A DNA stretch of 64,000 bases from DATJLY01 sp963729295 (GCA_963729295.1 CAVSNJ010000020.1:310001-374000); one strand, 5' to 3'; positions 1 through 7,348 are shown, counted from the first letter of the stretch. Translations and numbers: made by a program. Notes: generated from the letters alone by a model not told the origin.

Positions 1-1
1 G

Positions 2-214
2 ACGACGCGCGTCCTCGCCTCGCTCACCCCTCGCGAGGAGCGCGTTCTCCGGATGCGCTTCGGCATCGGCATGAACACCGACCACACGCTCGAGGAAGTC
101 GGCCAGCAATTCTCGGTGACGCGCGAACGCATACGCCAGATCGAGGCGAAGGCGCTCAGGAAGCTCAAGCACCCGAGCCGGTCGCGCAAGCTCCGCAGCT
201 TCCTCGACACCTGA
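2..214 (+). CDS. rpoD: RNA polymerase sigma factor RpoD, C-terminal end (partial)
   Basis: Only the last 70 codons are present; the 5' end lies outside the window. The protein selects housekeeping promoters for RNA polymerase. The visible part is region 4.2, including the -35-binding helix-turn-helix: LTPREERVLRMRFG, then TLEEVGQQFSVTRERIRQIE, then ALRKLKHPSRSRKLRSFLD. The VTRERIRQIEAKALRKL block is diagnostic of the RpoD/sigma-70 group. The stop codon lies 19 bases before a tRNA gene. Frame and family are clear; RpoH would differ in this motif and lacks the LRSFLD-type end. Confidence 0.95.
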   Translation, partial: TTRVLASLTPREERVLRMRFGIGMNTDHTLEEVGQQFSVTRERIRQIEAKALRKLKHPSRSRKLRSFLDT

Positions 215-233
215 TCCGTTCGCCCGAAGCGCC

Positions 234-310
234 GGGCCCGTAGTTCAGCTGGTCAGAACGCGCCGCTCATAACGGTGTTGTCGCAGGTTCGAGTCCTGCC
301 GGGCCCACCA
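234..310 (+). tRNA. tRNA with CAT anticodon (tRNA-Ile2 or elongator tRNA-Met)
   Basis: Full cloverleaf with encoded CCA. The acceptor stem is GGGCCCG/CGGGCCC, the D arm is GTTC...GAAC, the anticodon stem is CGCCG/CGGTG with loop CTCATAA (anticodon CAT), and the T arm is GCAGG-TTCGAGT-CCTGC. It is not an initiator tRNA, because the anticodon stem lacks the three consecutive G-C pairs. Pairs C4-G69 and C5-G68 are features associated with TilS-modified isoleucine tRNA, so Ile2 (reading AUA) is at least as likely as elongator Met. Its 3' 52 bases are one end of the integrated island and are supplied by attL. Confidence 0.93.
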
Positions 311-1719
311 ATCTTTTCAATGACTTGAGGAATCGCATCCTCCCCTTGATTGGGAGTTGGGCACGCAATGGGCACGCAAACGGCCGATTCGGTGTTCCGA
401 TAGAGTGGCATTTGCGCCTTCAGTTCCTGCCGTATGCTGCTCACGGTGCCACTCGACACGCCACTCCGACGCACTACCTCGGCATGCGGCAGCCCGGCGA
501 GAATGAGAAAGCGAACTTCCTCGCGCTTCGTTTCGCCGACGCCGCGCCGGTGCGTTTTCAGGCTCGTATTGGCGCCCTCGGCAGCGTCGACCTCTGGCCT
601 GTCGATTTGTGCGCGTTTGAGATGACTACGAACTTCGCTCATAACGCTTTCGATCGCCTCAACCGCGTCAGAGAGAAACCCGGGCTCATAAGGCGCGTAT
701 ATCGACGTCGTCGCCGCAGATCCATCAGGAAGGTGTCCGAGGAAAAGGCTGATCTGTTCCGTTGGCACGCGCCGCTTTCGCATCTCACGGGCCAAGCCGT
801 GACGAATCGAGTATGGGGTCACGCGCTCGTCCAGGCCTGCCTCTGTACGCGTCAATCGCCACATGTGCAGGATCGAGCCCACAGACTTTTTGCGGTAGCT
901 GACAAATCGGCCGCTCGGTCCAACCTGGCGCTGCAGCCACGGCAGGAGCGTCGGTGTCACTGGCACGATCGGTCGGAATTTCTTGTTTTGCGTCCGGCCT
1001 GGCGGGTTAAGGTCCAGCAGCCGGTGCGCGTCGTCGAATTGCGACGGTCGAAGATCGAGAATCGCTGCAGGCCGGGCCAGGGTGTTCGCGCCGATCAACA
1101 AGAAGGTCAACATGTGGCGCGAGCGCGCTGCATCGAAGAGGCGCGCAATCTCCTCGGGTGTAACGGGGCGCCCTTTCGGCTCGCGTGCGCGCTTCGCGTC
1201 GGCGGTGAGCGTGCCGAAGATGTGGGGGACCTCGCTCACTTCCTGCCATTTGCGAGCACGATTGAGCGCCGCTCGACCGACCGACAGAATCCGATCTATG
1301 CCGCTTCGCCCTGTTCCACGCCTTGCGAGCCATTCGCGGAACCGACGCTGCTCGTGCGGCGTGATGTCGGCGACAGTCTGACGCGTCCAGTACTCCTGCC
1401 AGTACGACAGCCCCAGCCATTGCGTCCTCGCGCTTGGCAGATGCTGGGCATGATCGTTCCAATAGTTCAGCAGAATCGTTTCGATCAGAACCTGGTCCGG
1501 GGCCGCTTTGCGGGATCGTTCGTTGGTGACGACCCAAGCCGCGAGACGGAGGCTTGCCTCTTGAAAGTCTGTTGTGCCAAGACCGACACGACATGTCTGT
1601 CGAGTGCGATCGTCGTACCAAGTTCGGTACCACGTTTCGTCTGGGCGGTCACGGCGCGGCTTCTTGCTGAGCCAGTAGTCTCCGATCTGACCGGGACGTT
1701 GGATTGTCTGCTTTCGCAT
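253..1719 (-). CDS. Tyrosine recombinase (island integrase) with C-terminal HTH extension
   Basis: A 488-residue site-specific recombinase expected to integrate and excise the island at the tRNA. Catalytic residues are recognisable: Arg216 in LARPAAILDL, Arg306-His307 in YSIRHGLA (the usual first His of HxxR is Tyr303), His329 in FLGH and Tyr341 in TSIYAPYEP. The N-terminal 120 residues resemble a core/arm-binding domain. Residues about 398-433 form an unusual tail resembling a resolvase-type helix-turn-helix (AEVVRRSGVSSGTVSSIRQ). The last 17 codons are antisense tRNA/att sequence, so the reading frame is completed by the target site. The start overlaps the excisionase-like frame by 235 nt, and no clear ribosome binding site precedes ATG 1719, so coupled or frameshift expression is possible. 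Confidence 0.9.
   Translation of the reverse strand: MRKQTIQRPGQIGDYWLSKKPRRDRPDETWYRTWYDDRTRQTCRVGLGTTDFQEASLRLAAWVVTNERSRKAAPDQVLIETILLNYWNDHAQHLPSARTQWLGLSYWQEYWTRQTVADITPHEQRRFREWLARRGTGRSGIDRILSVGRAALNRARKWQEVSEVPHIFGTLTADAKRAREPKGRPVTPEEIARLFDAARSRHMLTFLLIGANTLARPAAILDLRPSQFDDAHRLLDLNPPGRTQNKKFRPIVPVTPTLLPWLQRQVGPSGRFVSYRKKSVGSILHMWRLTRTEAGLDERVTPYSIRHGLAREMRKRRVPTEQISLFLGHLPDGSAATTSIYAPYEPGFLSDAVEAIESVMSEVRSHLKRAQIDRPEVDAAEGANTSLKTHRRGVGETKREEVRFLILAGLPHAEVVRRSGVSSGTVSSIRQELKAQMPLYRNTESAVCVPIACPTPNQGEDAIPQVIEKIGGPGRTRTCDNTVMSGAF
259..310 (+). repeat. attL: 52-bp direct repeat, copy 1 (tRNA 3' half)
   Basis: Identical by eye to 7429-7480. It covers the anticodon stem-loop, T arm, acceptor 3' strand and CCA of the tRNA. 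It also supplies the last 17 codons and stop of the antisense integrase gene. Identity breaks on both sides. Confidence 0.92.
359..379 (+). repeat. Tandem GGGCACGCAA pair near attL (candidate integrase arm sites)
   Basis: Two direct copies of the 10-mer GGGCACGCAA start at 359 and 370, 11 bp apart (about one helical turn). The same two-copy arrangement with the same spacer base recurs at 7320-7340 inside the other end of the island. It lies within the 3' part of int. The position inside both ends and the helical phasing suggest arm-type recombinase binding sites; this is inferred from sequence only. Confidence 0.55.
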
Positions 1720-1928
1720 GGCGTGACCGACTGCCGTTCAAGATAATCTGCGATCTGGTGCTGCGTGTAAAAGATGCGTGCGCCGATCGGAGTATACCCA
1801 AGCTTTCCCCTGATTCGCTCCGCTCGAACGGTGGAAGGTTTCACGCGAAGGAGCGTCGCCGTTTCGCGCTCGTCGAGCAACGGCGGTACTAGGTTTCGTT
1901 CGCTTGGCCCGTTCTCCTGTCTTGCCAT
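1485..1928 (-). CDS. Excisionase-like MerR/HTH_17-type DNA-binding protein
   Basis: A 147-residue frame whose first 70 residues contain a compact winged-helix excisionase domain: LLDERETATLLRVKPSTVRA, then IRGKLGYTPIGARIFYTQHQIADYL. That is the pattern of small Xis/AlpA-like directionality factors. The following about 78 residues overlap the integrase N-terminal coding sequence in another frame on the same strand and are low-complexity, Arg/Thr/Ser-rich. The functional part is probably the first half; the tail may be a by-product of a frameshift or a genuine overlap. Its place upstream of int on the same strand supports a role in excision. Confidence 0.65.
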   Translation of the reverse strand: MARQENGPSERNLVPPLLDERETATLLRVKPSTVRAERIRGKLGYTPIGARIFYTQHQIADYLERQSVTPCESRQSNVPVRSETTGSARSRAVTAQTKRGTELGTTIALDRHVVSVLAQQTFKRQASVSRLGSSPTNDPAKRPRTRF

Positions 1929-2156
1929 CTGAACGTTGCCCGCACCGACGAAGCGCTCGCAGACGCAAAGGCTGCTTCCTAGAATTGGATAGTGCCAGGG
2001 CCGCAGTCAATGGGAAAACATCCTATTAATCAGCGTGTTACGGCGCATTGCGGCGTGTACCTTCGTATGTGATCTGATTTGGTCGCGTTTGGTCGGCACG
2101 AGGTCGCACAAAGATTCTCTGCGCGTGCCGTCGACCGCGGTTCCATGCCGTAGCCC

Positions 2157-3437
2157 TCACCGCGGAAAGGACCAAAGCAGCGACAAAGGCAGAGCCATGC
2201 GTGCCGTTCCGAAGGATAGCAGCTGGTCCCCCAGGTAGACCACGACGGCTGCTCCCTTATACGAGCTGCCAGGTCCCTCTTTGAGGAACCAGTCAAGGTG
2301 GCGAAAATCGTCGGCATCCACAGTCGTCGATGCCTTCATCTCGAACAAGGCAAGCGTTCGGCCCGGCGCCTGCGCGACGATGTCGATCTCCCGAGGAGCA
2401 TAGCGCCAATGGTATAGCTCCCAGCGTCGCTTCAGAAATGGGAGCGACTTCTCCAGCTCGCAGAATACGAAACTCTCCAAGACGTGACCCAATCCGACCG
2501 GGTCGGAGCCAAGGCCGAAACTCGCGGCATCTTCACCCCGCAGTGCCGTCGCGCAGCCGGTGTCCATGAAATGTAACTTCGGAGATCGGACCTCCTTGCG
2601 TGCGCCAGAGGCGGTCCAAGCACCGAGGCGATGAACAATCCCAAGGCGAGAGAGCACGTCAAGATATGTGGTGACGGTTTCCTTGCGCGCGCCTAAAGCA
2701 CTGCAAAGGCTGGTAACGTTGAGCTCCTCTGCCGTTCGATGAGCAAGCTGATTGATGAGCCGACGCAGAGTATCTGGCCGGCGCACCTCGGCCACCGGCG
2801 CAATGTCTCGCTCCACGATGCTGCCGACATAGGATTCGTAGCGAGCCATTCGGTCTCTATCTTCAAGAGGCCGAATCTCTGGGAATCCGCCGCGCACCAT
2901 CAGGTCGATCGCATCGGACCTCTGAAAGCGTGTTGGTGAAGGGAAACGTTTGGCGGTGGCGGCTGGATCGTCGCCAATAATGTCCAATAACCGGCATGGA
3001 CCTGCGCGCATTATCTCTGCAGCACTGAGCGGCCGAAGCGTGAGTGTTGAGACCCGGCCCGCGAGTGTGTCGAGCGCCTTCGGAGTCGTGAAGATGTCCG
3101 ACGAACCCGTCAGAACAAACTGCCCAGGGCGCCGATCCCGATCTACGATCCGTTTTAATGCCAAGGTAATCTGCGGCAGACGCTGAACCTCGTCGATGAC
3201 AATCGGCAACCCCGTTTCTCGGGTCTCGACCCGCAGCGCACTGAGCTGGCCGTAAGGGTCCAGCGCCAGGGATGCGAAAAGGCTCTCGTCGTCGAGGTCG
3301 AGAAATCTCGCTGCCTCGACCATATCGCGGACCAAGGTGGTCTTTCCCGTCTGCCTTGCGCCAACGATGTTGATGACTCGCGTGGTCCGCAGGGTGCTTG
3401 CGACTCGTTCGGTCAAGTGCCGGGGAATGATGTCCAT
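2157..3437 (-). CDS. AAA-type ATPase with DUF4143 domain
   Basis: A 426-residue P-loop protein. The N-terminal AAA domain has Walker A GARQTGKT (residues about 26-33), Walker B-like PIVIDEVQRLP near residue 80 and a sensor-like FVLTGSSD near 111. The C-terminal half has the DUF4143 pattern, a winged helix (ELNVTSLCSALGARKETVTTYLDVL) followed by a restriction-endonuclease-like stretch ending FEMKAS. This family is widespread and often carried on mobile DNA; its function is poorly defined. It stands alone as island cargo. A direct repeat lies just upstream of the start (3454-3490). It is intact in length, with no toxin partner visible. Confidence 0.85.
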   Translation of the reverse strand: MDIIPRHLTERVASTLRTTRVINIVGARQTGKTTLVRDMVEAARFLDLDDESLFASLALDPYGQLSALRVETRETGLPIVIDEVQRLPQITLALKRIVDRDRRPGQFVLTGSSDIFTTPKALDTLAGRVSTLTLRPLSAAEIMRAGPCRLLDIIGDDPAATAKRFPSPTRFQRSDAIDLMVRGGFPEIRPLEDRDRMARYESYVGSIVERDIAPVAEVRRPDTLRRLINQLAHRTAEELNVTSLCSALGARKETVTTYLDVLSRLGIVHRLGAWTASGARKEVRSPKLHFMDTGCATALRGEDAASFGLGSDPVGLGHVLESFVFCELEKSLPFLKRRWELYHWRYAPREIDIVAQAPGRTLALFEMKASTTVDADDFRHLDWFLKEGPGSSYKGAAVVVYLGDQLLSFGTARMALPLSLLWSFPR

Positions 3438-3870
3438 GGTTCAGCGGGCTCGGAAAATCCGCTATTAGATATCCAGAAATTCCGCTATTTATCAAACCGA
3501 AAATTGCCTAGCTGAACACAATGAGTTAAGTTGTCCGGCAGGCGCCACGCCGCCCCGTTGCCGTTACTCTCTAACTTGAACGGTCCAACATATTCTTCTC
3601 CGTGCTTCGCTGCCGACGGCAGTGTGAATCGGTGCTATTCGACGTGCAAATTTTGAACGCCGATTGACACCCGGACGCTTACGAAACGGTGAGTTCTTCC
3701 TCACCGACGGCAAACGCATTGCATGCCAGCCACAATATGTGCCGGCAGTTCTGGACTCCGCTAGGGTCACTTCGCCCCGAAGAACCTCCCAGTGTTCGGC
3801 GAGGTTGGTCGACCGAAGGGCCGGGTTAGCTGCCCCTCGAAACCGCGGAGAGGCGACATCGTTTGGGGCC

Positions 3871-3899
3871 TTGACATTTAAGACGACCGGTCATATTAT
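3871..3899 (+). promoter_or_regulatory. Sigma-70 promoter of the tetR gene
   Basis: TTGACA (3871-3876), a 17-bp spacer and TATTAT (3894-3899): a near-perfect housekeeping promoter. The -10 box lies only 6 bp before the ATG, so the transcript is probably leaderless or nearly so. The spacer and -10 overlap the palindromic operator. Confidence 0.8.
3880..3897 (+). promoter_or_regulatory. TetR operator O1 (autoregulatory)
   Basis: AAGACGACCGGTCATATT is centred on the palindrome GACCGGTC and sits across the spacer and -10 of the tetR promoter. It matches the site before the MFS gene at 14 of 18 positions. Binding here would block polymerase, as in TetR-family autoregulation. Confidence 0.65.
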
Positions 3900-3905
3900 A
3901 CGTCC

Positions 3906-4481
3906 ATGGCTAGACCCAATGTTCGCCAGAAGATCGTCGACGCCGGGCTCAAGGTCCTGATCGAGAAGGGGTTCAACGGCTGCGGCGTCCAGGACATCAC
4001 GGAAGCGGCCGGTGTGCCGAAGGGCTCCTTCTATAATCATTTCGAGAGCAAGGAGGCGCTCGGCGCCGAGGTGGTCGAGCGCTATGGCCGCGACAATCCG
4101 CGCCGCGCCGCCCTCGCCGATACGTCCGTCCCGCCGCTTCAGCGGTTGCGCACTCATTTCGAGCGGCTGAACGAAGCCTACACGAGCGCGCGCTTCGGAC
4201 GCGGCTGCCTCTTGGGGAATTTCAGCGCCGAGCTCGCCGACCAAAGTCAACTGATCCGGCAACGCTTGGCCGACCTTTATCTCGCGTGGTCGACGGACAT
4301 TGCCACGGTCATCGCCGAGGCCCAGGCTGACGGCTCGATCTCGACCAAGACCCCGGCGGCGGATCTGGCTGCGTTTCTTCTCGATGCCTATGAGGGCGCC
4401 CTGCTGCGGGCCAGGGTCGAGAAGAGCGGACGCGCCTTCGACCGCTTCATGACCGTCGCCTTCACCCAAATCCTCGTCTGA
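3906..4481 (+). CDS. TetR/AcrR-family transcriptional repressor
   Basis: A 191-residue regulator. The N-terminal TetR helix-turn-helix is clear: IVDAGLKVLIEKGFNGCGVQDITEAAG then VPKGSFYNHFESKEALGAEV (residues about 9-55). The C-terminal ligand domain carries a Cys in GRGCLLGNFSAEL (about residue 100), a position seen in NemR-like electrophile-sensing members. It is likely a repressor of itself and of the downstream MFS-SnoaL-hydrolase operon, since near-identical operators precede both. The ligand is unknown; a reactive or toxic small molecule exported by the pump is plausible. Confidence 0.9.
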   Translation: MARPNVRQKIVDAGLKVLIEKGFNGCGVQDITEAAGVPKGSFYNHFESKEALGAEVVERYGRDNPRRAALADTSVPPLQRLRTHFERLNEAYTSARFGRGCLLGNFSAELADQSQLIRQRLADLYLAWSTDIATVIAEAQADGSISTKTPAADLAAFLLDAYEGALLRARVEKSGRAFDRFMTVAFTQILV

Positions 4482-4526
4482 GTTCAAACCCCATGGCCGC
4501 CGAAGGGCCAAATCTGCCCAGTGTTC

Positions 4527-4544
4527 AAGATGACCGACCATCTT
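4527..4544 (+). promoter_or_regulatory. TetR operator O2 upstream of the MFS gene
   Basis: AAGATGACCGACCATCTT is an inverted repeat with 6-bp arms (AAGATG/CATCTT). It matches O1 at 14 of 18 positions. It lies 13 bp before the MFS start and directly abuts the AAGGAG ribosome binding site, so a bound repressor would roadblock the operon. Confidence 0.65.
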
Positions 4545-4557
4545 AAGGAGTAGCCCC

Positions 4558-5769
4558 ATGGAGACGACGACATCAACCCGTTCGATGGCACGGCTGTATT
4601 GGCTGGCGTTGGGCACGTTCGCCATTGGCACCGAGGGGTTCATGATCGCGCCGCTTCTGCCCGATCTGGCCCGCGACCTGTCCGTGAGCCTCGTCAGCGC
4701 GGGACAGTTGGTGACGGTGTTCGCGCTAACCTATGCGCTCAGTTCGCCGGTCCTGACGGCGCTCACGGGCGACATCGACCGGAGGCGGCTGCTGATCGCC
4801 TCCATGCTGGCGTTCGCGGCGGCGAACTTCGTCGCATGGTCGGCCCACAGCTACCTCGCCCTGTTGGCCGCGCGCGTCCTGCTCGCCGTCGCCGCCGGCC
4901 TCTATGTCCCGAACGCCAATGCCCTGGGAAGCGCTCTCGTCGAGCCGTCGCGGCGGGGCACGGCGCTCTCGATCGTCACTGGCGGCACCAGCGTCGCGGT
5001 CGCGCTCGGCGTACCGCTCGGTGCGCTCATCGGCGACCGTTTCGGCTGGCGGGTGAATTTCGCGGCCGTCGGCGTACTGTCATTGCTCGCGACCGCCGGG
5101 CTGCTGAGCGGGCTTCCCCGCGATATCGCCGCCCGTCTGCCCGTCGCGAGCCTCCGCGAGCGCCTCGACGTGGTGCGGCAGCCCGCCGTTCTTCTGGCCC
5201 TGCTCAGCACCATGTTCTGGGCGACAGGCGCCTTCACCGTCTACACCTACCTCGCGTCGTTCCTCGCGCGCGCCGCGGGTATCGCCGGATCGTCCGTCAG
5301 CGTCGTGCTGTTCACGTGGGGCGTCGCGGCCGTGGTCGGTCTCAGGCTCGGCGGGCGCTTGAACGACCGCTTTGGGCATCTGCCGGTGATCGTCACGAGC
5401 TTGTCGGTGTTGGCGCTTGCCTTCCTGAGCCTGTCGACGAGTGCCGTGTTCTTGCCGCCGGCCGCGGCCCGCGCGCCAGTCCTGCTGGCGATCGTCCTGT
5501 GGGGCATCTCGGCGTGGTCGTTCTTCCCGGCCCAGCAGGCGAGGCTCATCAGCGTCGCCGGCGCGAAGGTGGCGCCCGTCGCACTTTCGCTGAACGCGTC
5601 GTTCCAGTTCCTTGGTTTTTCCGCAGGTGCGGCCCTCGGCGCGCTGACATTGGCCGACGCCTCGCCCTTGGCGCTCGGCTGGGTCGGCGCAAGCTGTGTC
5701 GCCGCGGCACTGTCGCTCGTGGCGGTCACGGGCCGGCGCGCGCGGAACCCGTCGCCAGTCGCGCTTTAA
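4558..5769 (+). CDS. MFS transporter, DHA1/AraJ-like drug efflux
   Basis: A 403-residue, 12-helix major facilitator expected to export drugs or small metabolites by proton antiport across the inner membrane. The N-terminal helix motif WLALGTFAIGTEGFMIAPLLPDLA, the loop 2-3 motif GDIDRRRLL and the helix 5 motif C-like GVPLGALIGDRFGWR are typical of the DHA1/AraJ (YdhP-type) group. The ribosome binding site AAGGAG lies 9 bases before ATG. It is first in an operon with a SnoaL-like protein (23-bp gap) and a hydrolase, under the TetR regulator. Confidence 0.9.
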   Translation: METTTSTRSMARLYWLALGTFAIGTEGFMIAPLLPDLARDLSVSLVSAGQLVTVFALTYALSSPVLTALTGDIDRRRLLIASMLAFAAANFVAWSAHSYLALLAARVLLAVAAGLYVPNANALGSALVEPSRRGTALSIVTGGTSVAVALGVPLGALIGDRFGWRVNFAAVGVLSLLATAGLLSGLPRDIAARLPVASLRERLDVVRQPAVLLALLSTMFWATGAFTVYTYLASFLARAAGIAGSSVSVVLFTWGVAAVVGLRLGGRLNDRFGHLPVIVTSLSVLALAFLSLSTSAVFLPPAAARAPVLLAIVLWGISAWSFFPAQQARLISVAGAKVAPVALSLNASFQFLGFSAGAALGALTLADASPLALGWVGASCVAAALSLVAVTGRRARNPSPVAL

Positions 5770-5792
5770 CCCGAAACGGCAGGAGACCTCCC

Positions 5793-6194
5793 ATGTCCAA
5801 GACCACTCCGGAGCAGAACAAGGCGCTCGTTCTCGAAGCCTTCGACACGCTCTTTAACAGGCACGACTATAACGCCGCCGAACGCTTCTGGTCGGATCGC
5901 TACATCCAGCATAGCGCCCATATCGCGCCCAGCCGCGATGGACTGTTCGACCTGATCCGCACGTTGCCCGGCACGCTGAAATACGAGAACCAACTCATCA
6001 TCGCAGAGGGCGATTACGTGATCGCGCACGGGCGCTTTTCAGGCCGTGGCCGTGCCGTCGCCTGGATCGCTGCCGACATCGTCCGCATCGAGGACGGCAA
6101 GCTCGCCGAACACTGGGACGTACTCCAGGACGAGGCGACCAAGGCGCAATCCCTCAGCGGCTTGCCAATGTTCGGCGACCGCTTCCCCGACTGA
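5793..6194 (+). CDS. SnoaL-like (NTF2-fold) protein
   Basis: A 133-residue small cone-shaped-barrel protein with the SnoaL/YbhB-type polyketide-cyclase-like pattern: ALVLEAFDTLFNRHDYNAAERFWSD, then YIQHSAH, GLFDLIRTLPG and a C-terminal IVRIEDGKLAEHWDVLQDE, the signature of the SnoaL-like group. Members act as small isomerases or hydrolases or have no known reaction. AGGAGA precedes the ATG by 7-8 bases. It lies between the efflux pump and the hydrolase, so it probably helps process the same toxic compound. Confidence 0.88.
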   Translation: MSKTTPEQNKALVLEAFDTLFNRHDYNAAERFWSDRYIQHSAHIAPSRDGLFDLIRTLPGTLKYENQLIIAEGDYVIAHGRFSGRGRAVAWIAADIVRIEDGKLAEHWDVLQDEATKAQSLSGLPMFGDRFPD

Positions 6195-6300
6195 CATTCC
6201 CGCATCTGACTCGTGCGCGTTGGCTCTGCTCCAGAACTTCGAAAACGCTGTGAAAGGGGCAATCGCGCTGCAGTCTCACAACATATCCAGGAAGTACGAA

Positions 6301-7137
6301 ATGACTGAGATGAACTTCGAGTCGGTGCGCTTCGTCGACGTGGACGGGTTGCGGATCCGCTATATGCGCGGTGCGAGGAGATCTGAAATTCCCTTATTGC
6401 TTACCAGTCCGTGGCCGGAAAGCCTTTTCGCCTTCCACCGCATCTGGCCCTTTGTCGCGGAACGAGGGGAGGCCGTGGCGGTAGACCTGCCCGGATTCGG
6501 GCGGTCGGATGGAAGACCGGATGTGCTTTCGCCAAAGGGAATGGCGAACTTCATCCCGCAAATTCTCGACGCGCTGAATCTCGGCCGCGTTCATGCGGTC
6601 GGGCCCGACATCGGGACACCCGCTCTTCTGCTGTCGGCAAGCCAACGCCCCGATCGTTTCGAAAGTTTGGTCGTGGGTAGCGGCGCCACGGACGTGGCGA
6701 CTGCGGCCGGAAGGTTGAAGGACATCATCTTGGCGCCGTCCACGTCCGCGTTCGAGGGCGTTGACGGCGCCGAACTCGCCATCGGCTCTGTCAAGCGAAT
6801 GATGCGGACGACCCCGGATCCTCGCGTGCTGGAGGACTACGCGGCATCGTCTGCAGGACGGCGGTTCGTCGAAGCGATGGCCTACGTCCGTGCCTATCCG
6901 GCCGACCTTCCCGCGCTTCGTGAACTTCTCCCGTCCATTCGGACGCCGGTGCTCAGCATTTGGGGCTCGCAGGATCCACTCGTGCCGCCGATCAACGCCG
7001 AGCTTCTCGACAAGTCGTTGCCGAGCAGCCGTTCCCTGCTCCTCGATAGCTCGCACTTCGTCTGGGAGGATCAGGCAGATGCCTACGCCACAGCGGTCGT
7101 GGAGTGGATTGAGGGTGGCTACCGTTCCGCGCGATAG
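6301..7137 (+). CDS. Alpha/beta hydrolase, epoxide-hydrolase/dehalogenase-like
   Basis: 278 residues. The alpha/beta fold shows the oxyanion HGxP-like region LLTSPWPES, the strand VAVDLPGFGRSD, and a nucleophile elbow VGPDIGTPALL with Asp (not Ser) as nucleophile, as in epoxide hydrolases and haloalkane/haloacetate dehalogenases. A catalytic acid is plausible in GSQDPLVPP and the His in DSSHFVWED. The start at 6301 is chosen because AGGAAG lies 6 bases upstream and the protein aligns from there with the family start. Last gene of the island operon; likely detoxifying. The substrate is unknown. Confidence 0.85.
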   Translation: MTEMNFESVRFVDVDGLRIRYMRGARRSEIPLLLTSPWPESLFAFHRIWPFVAERGEAVAVDLPGFGRSDGRPDVLSPKGMANFIPQILDALNLGRVHAVGPDIGTPALLLSASQRPDRFESLVVGSGATDVATAAGRLKDIILAPSTSAFEGVDGAELAIGSVKRMMRTTPDPRVLEDYAASSAGRRFVEAMAYVRAYPADLPALRELLPSIRTPVLSIWGSQDPLVPPINAELLDKSLPSSRSLLLDSSHFVWEDQADAYATAVVEWIEGGYRSAR

Positions 7138-7236
7138 CGATGGTCTGCATCGATGCCTGACGGATCGCACACGGCCCGCCGCCCGAACCTCCAGGGCCGA
7201 TATACCGCCGATGGAGTCATGTGAGAACCGTCGCCG

Positions 7237-7348
7237 CTGACCGGCCGGCGCGGGAAGCTGATCAAGATCGGCGCTAAAGTGGTGAGCCACGGCCGCTACG
7301 TCGCGTTCCAGATAGCCGAGGGCACGCAATGGGCACGCAACTGGACTT
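7237..7348 (+). pseudogene. IS1380-family transposase, C-terminal fragment
   Basis: Short frame with the C-terminal block typical of IS1380/DDE group-1 transposases: RRGKLIKIGAKVVSHGRY, then VAFQIAE. Homology ends at about 7319, where the island's GGGCACGCAA repeat begins, and the frame runs to an accidental stop. The catalytic part is absent, so it is non-functional. It shows that an IS once inserted near the right end of the island and was largely deleted. The rest of 7138-7428 holds nothing recognisable. Confidence 0.6.
7320..7340 (+). repeat. Tandem GGGCACGCAA pair near attR (candidate integrase arm sites)
   Basis: A 21-bp match to 359-379 in the same orientation, 88 bp inside attR. The transposase-fragment homology stops exactly where this repeat begins, so it is not part of the IS fragment. 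Confidence 0.55.

Larger units (their letters stand above)
3438..3905. promoter_or_regulatory. Divergent intergenic region between ATPase and TetR genes
   Basis: 468 bases without a convincing gene. Near the ATPase start, on its promoter side, an approximate direct repeat of TCCGCTATT occurs at 3457-3465 and 3481-3489, 24 bp apart and each preceded by A-rich bases; it may be an autoregulatory site. The TetR end holds a consensus promoter and operator (listed separately). Short open frames in the middle show no family resemblance. Confidence 0.4.

Noticed and set aside
2157..3437. Toxin-antitoxin or defence system built on the DUF4143 ATPase
   Set aside because: No partner gene (nuclease, toxin or HTH antitoxin) lies next to it, so only the family name is supported.
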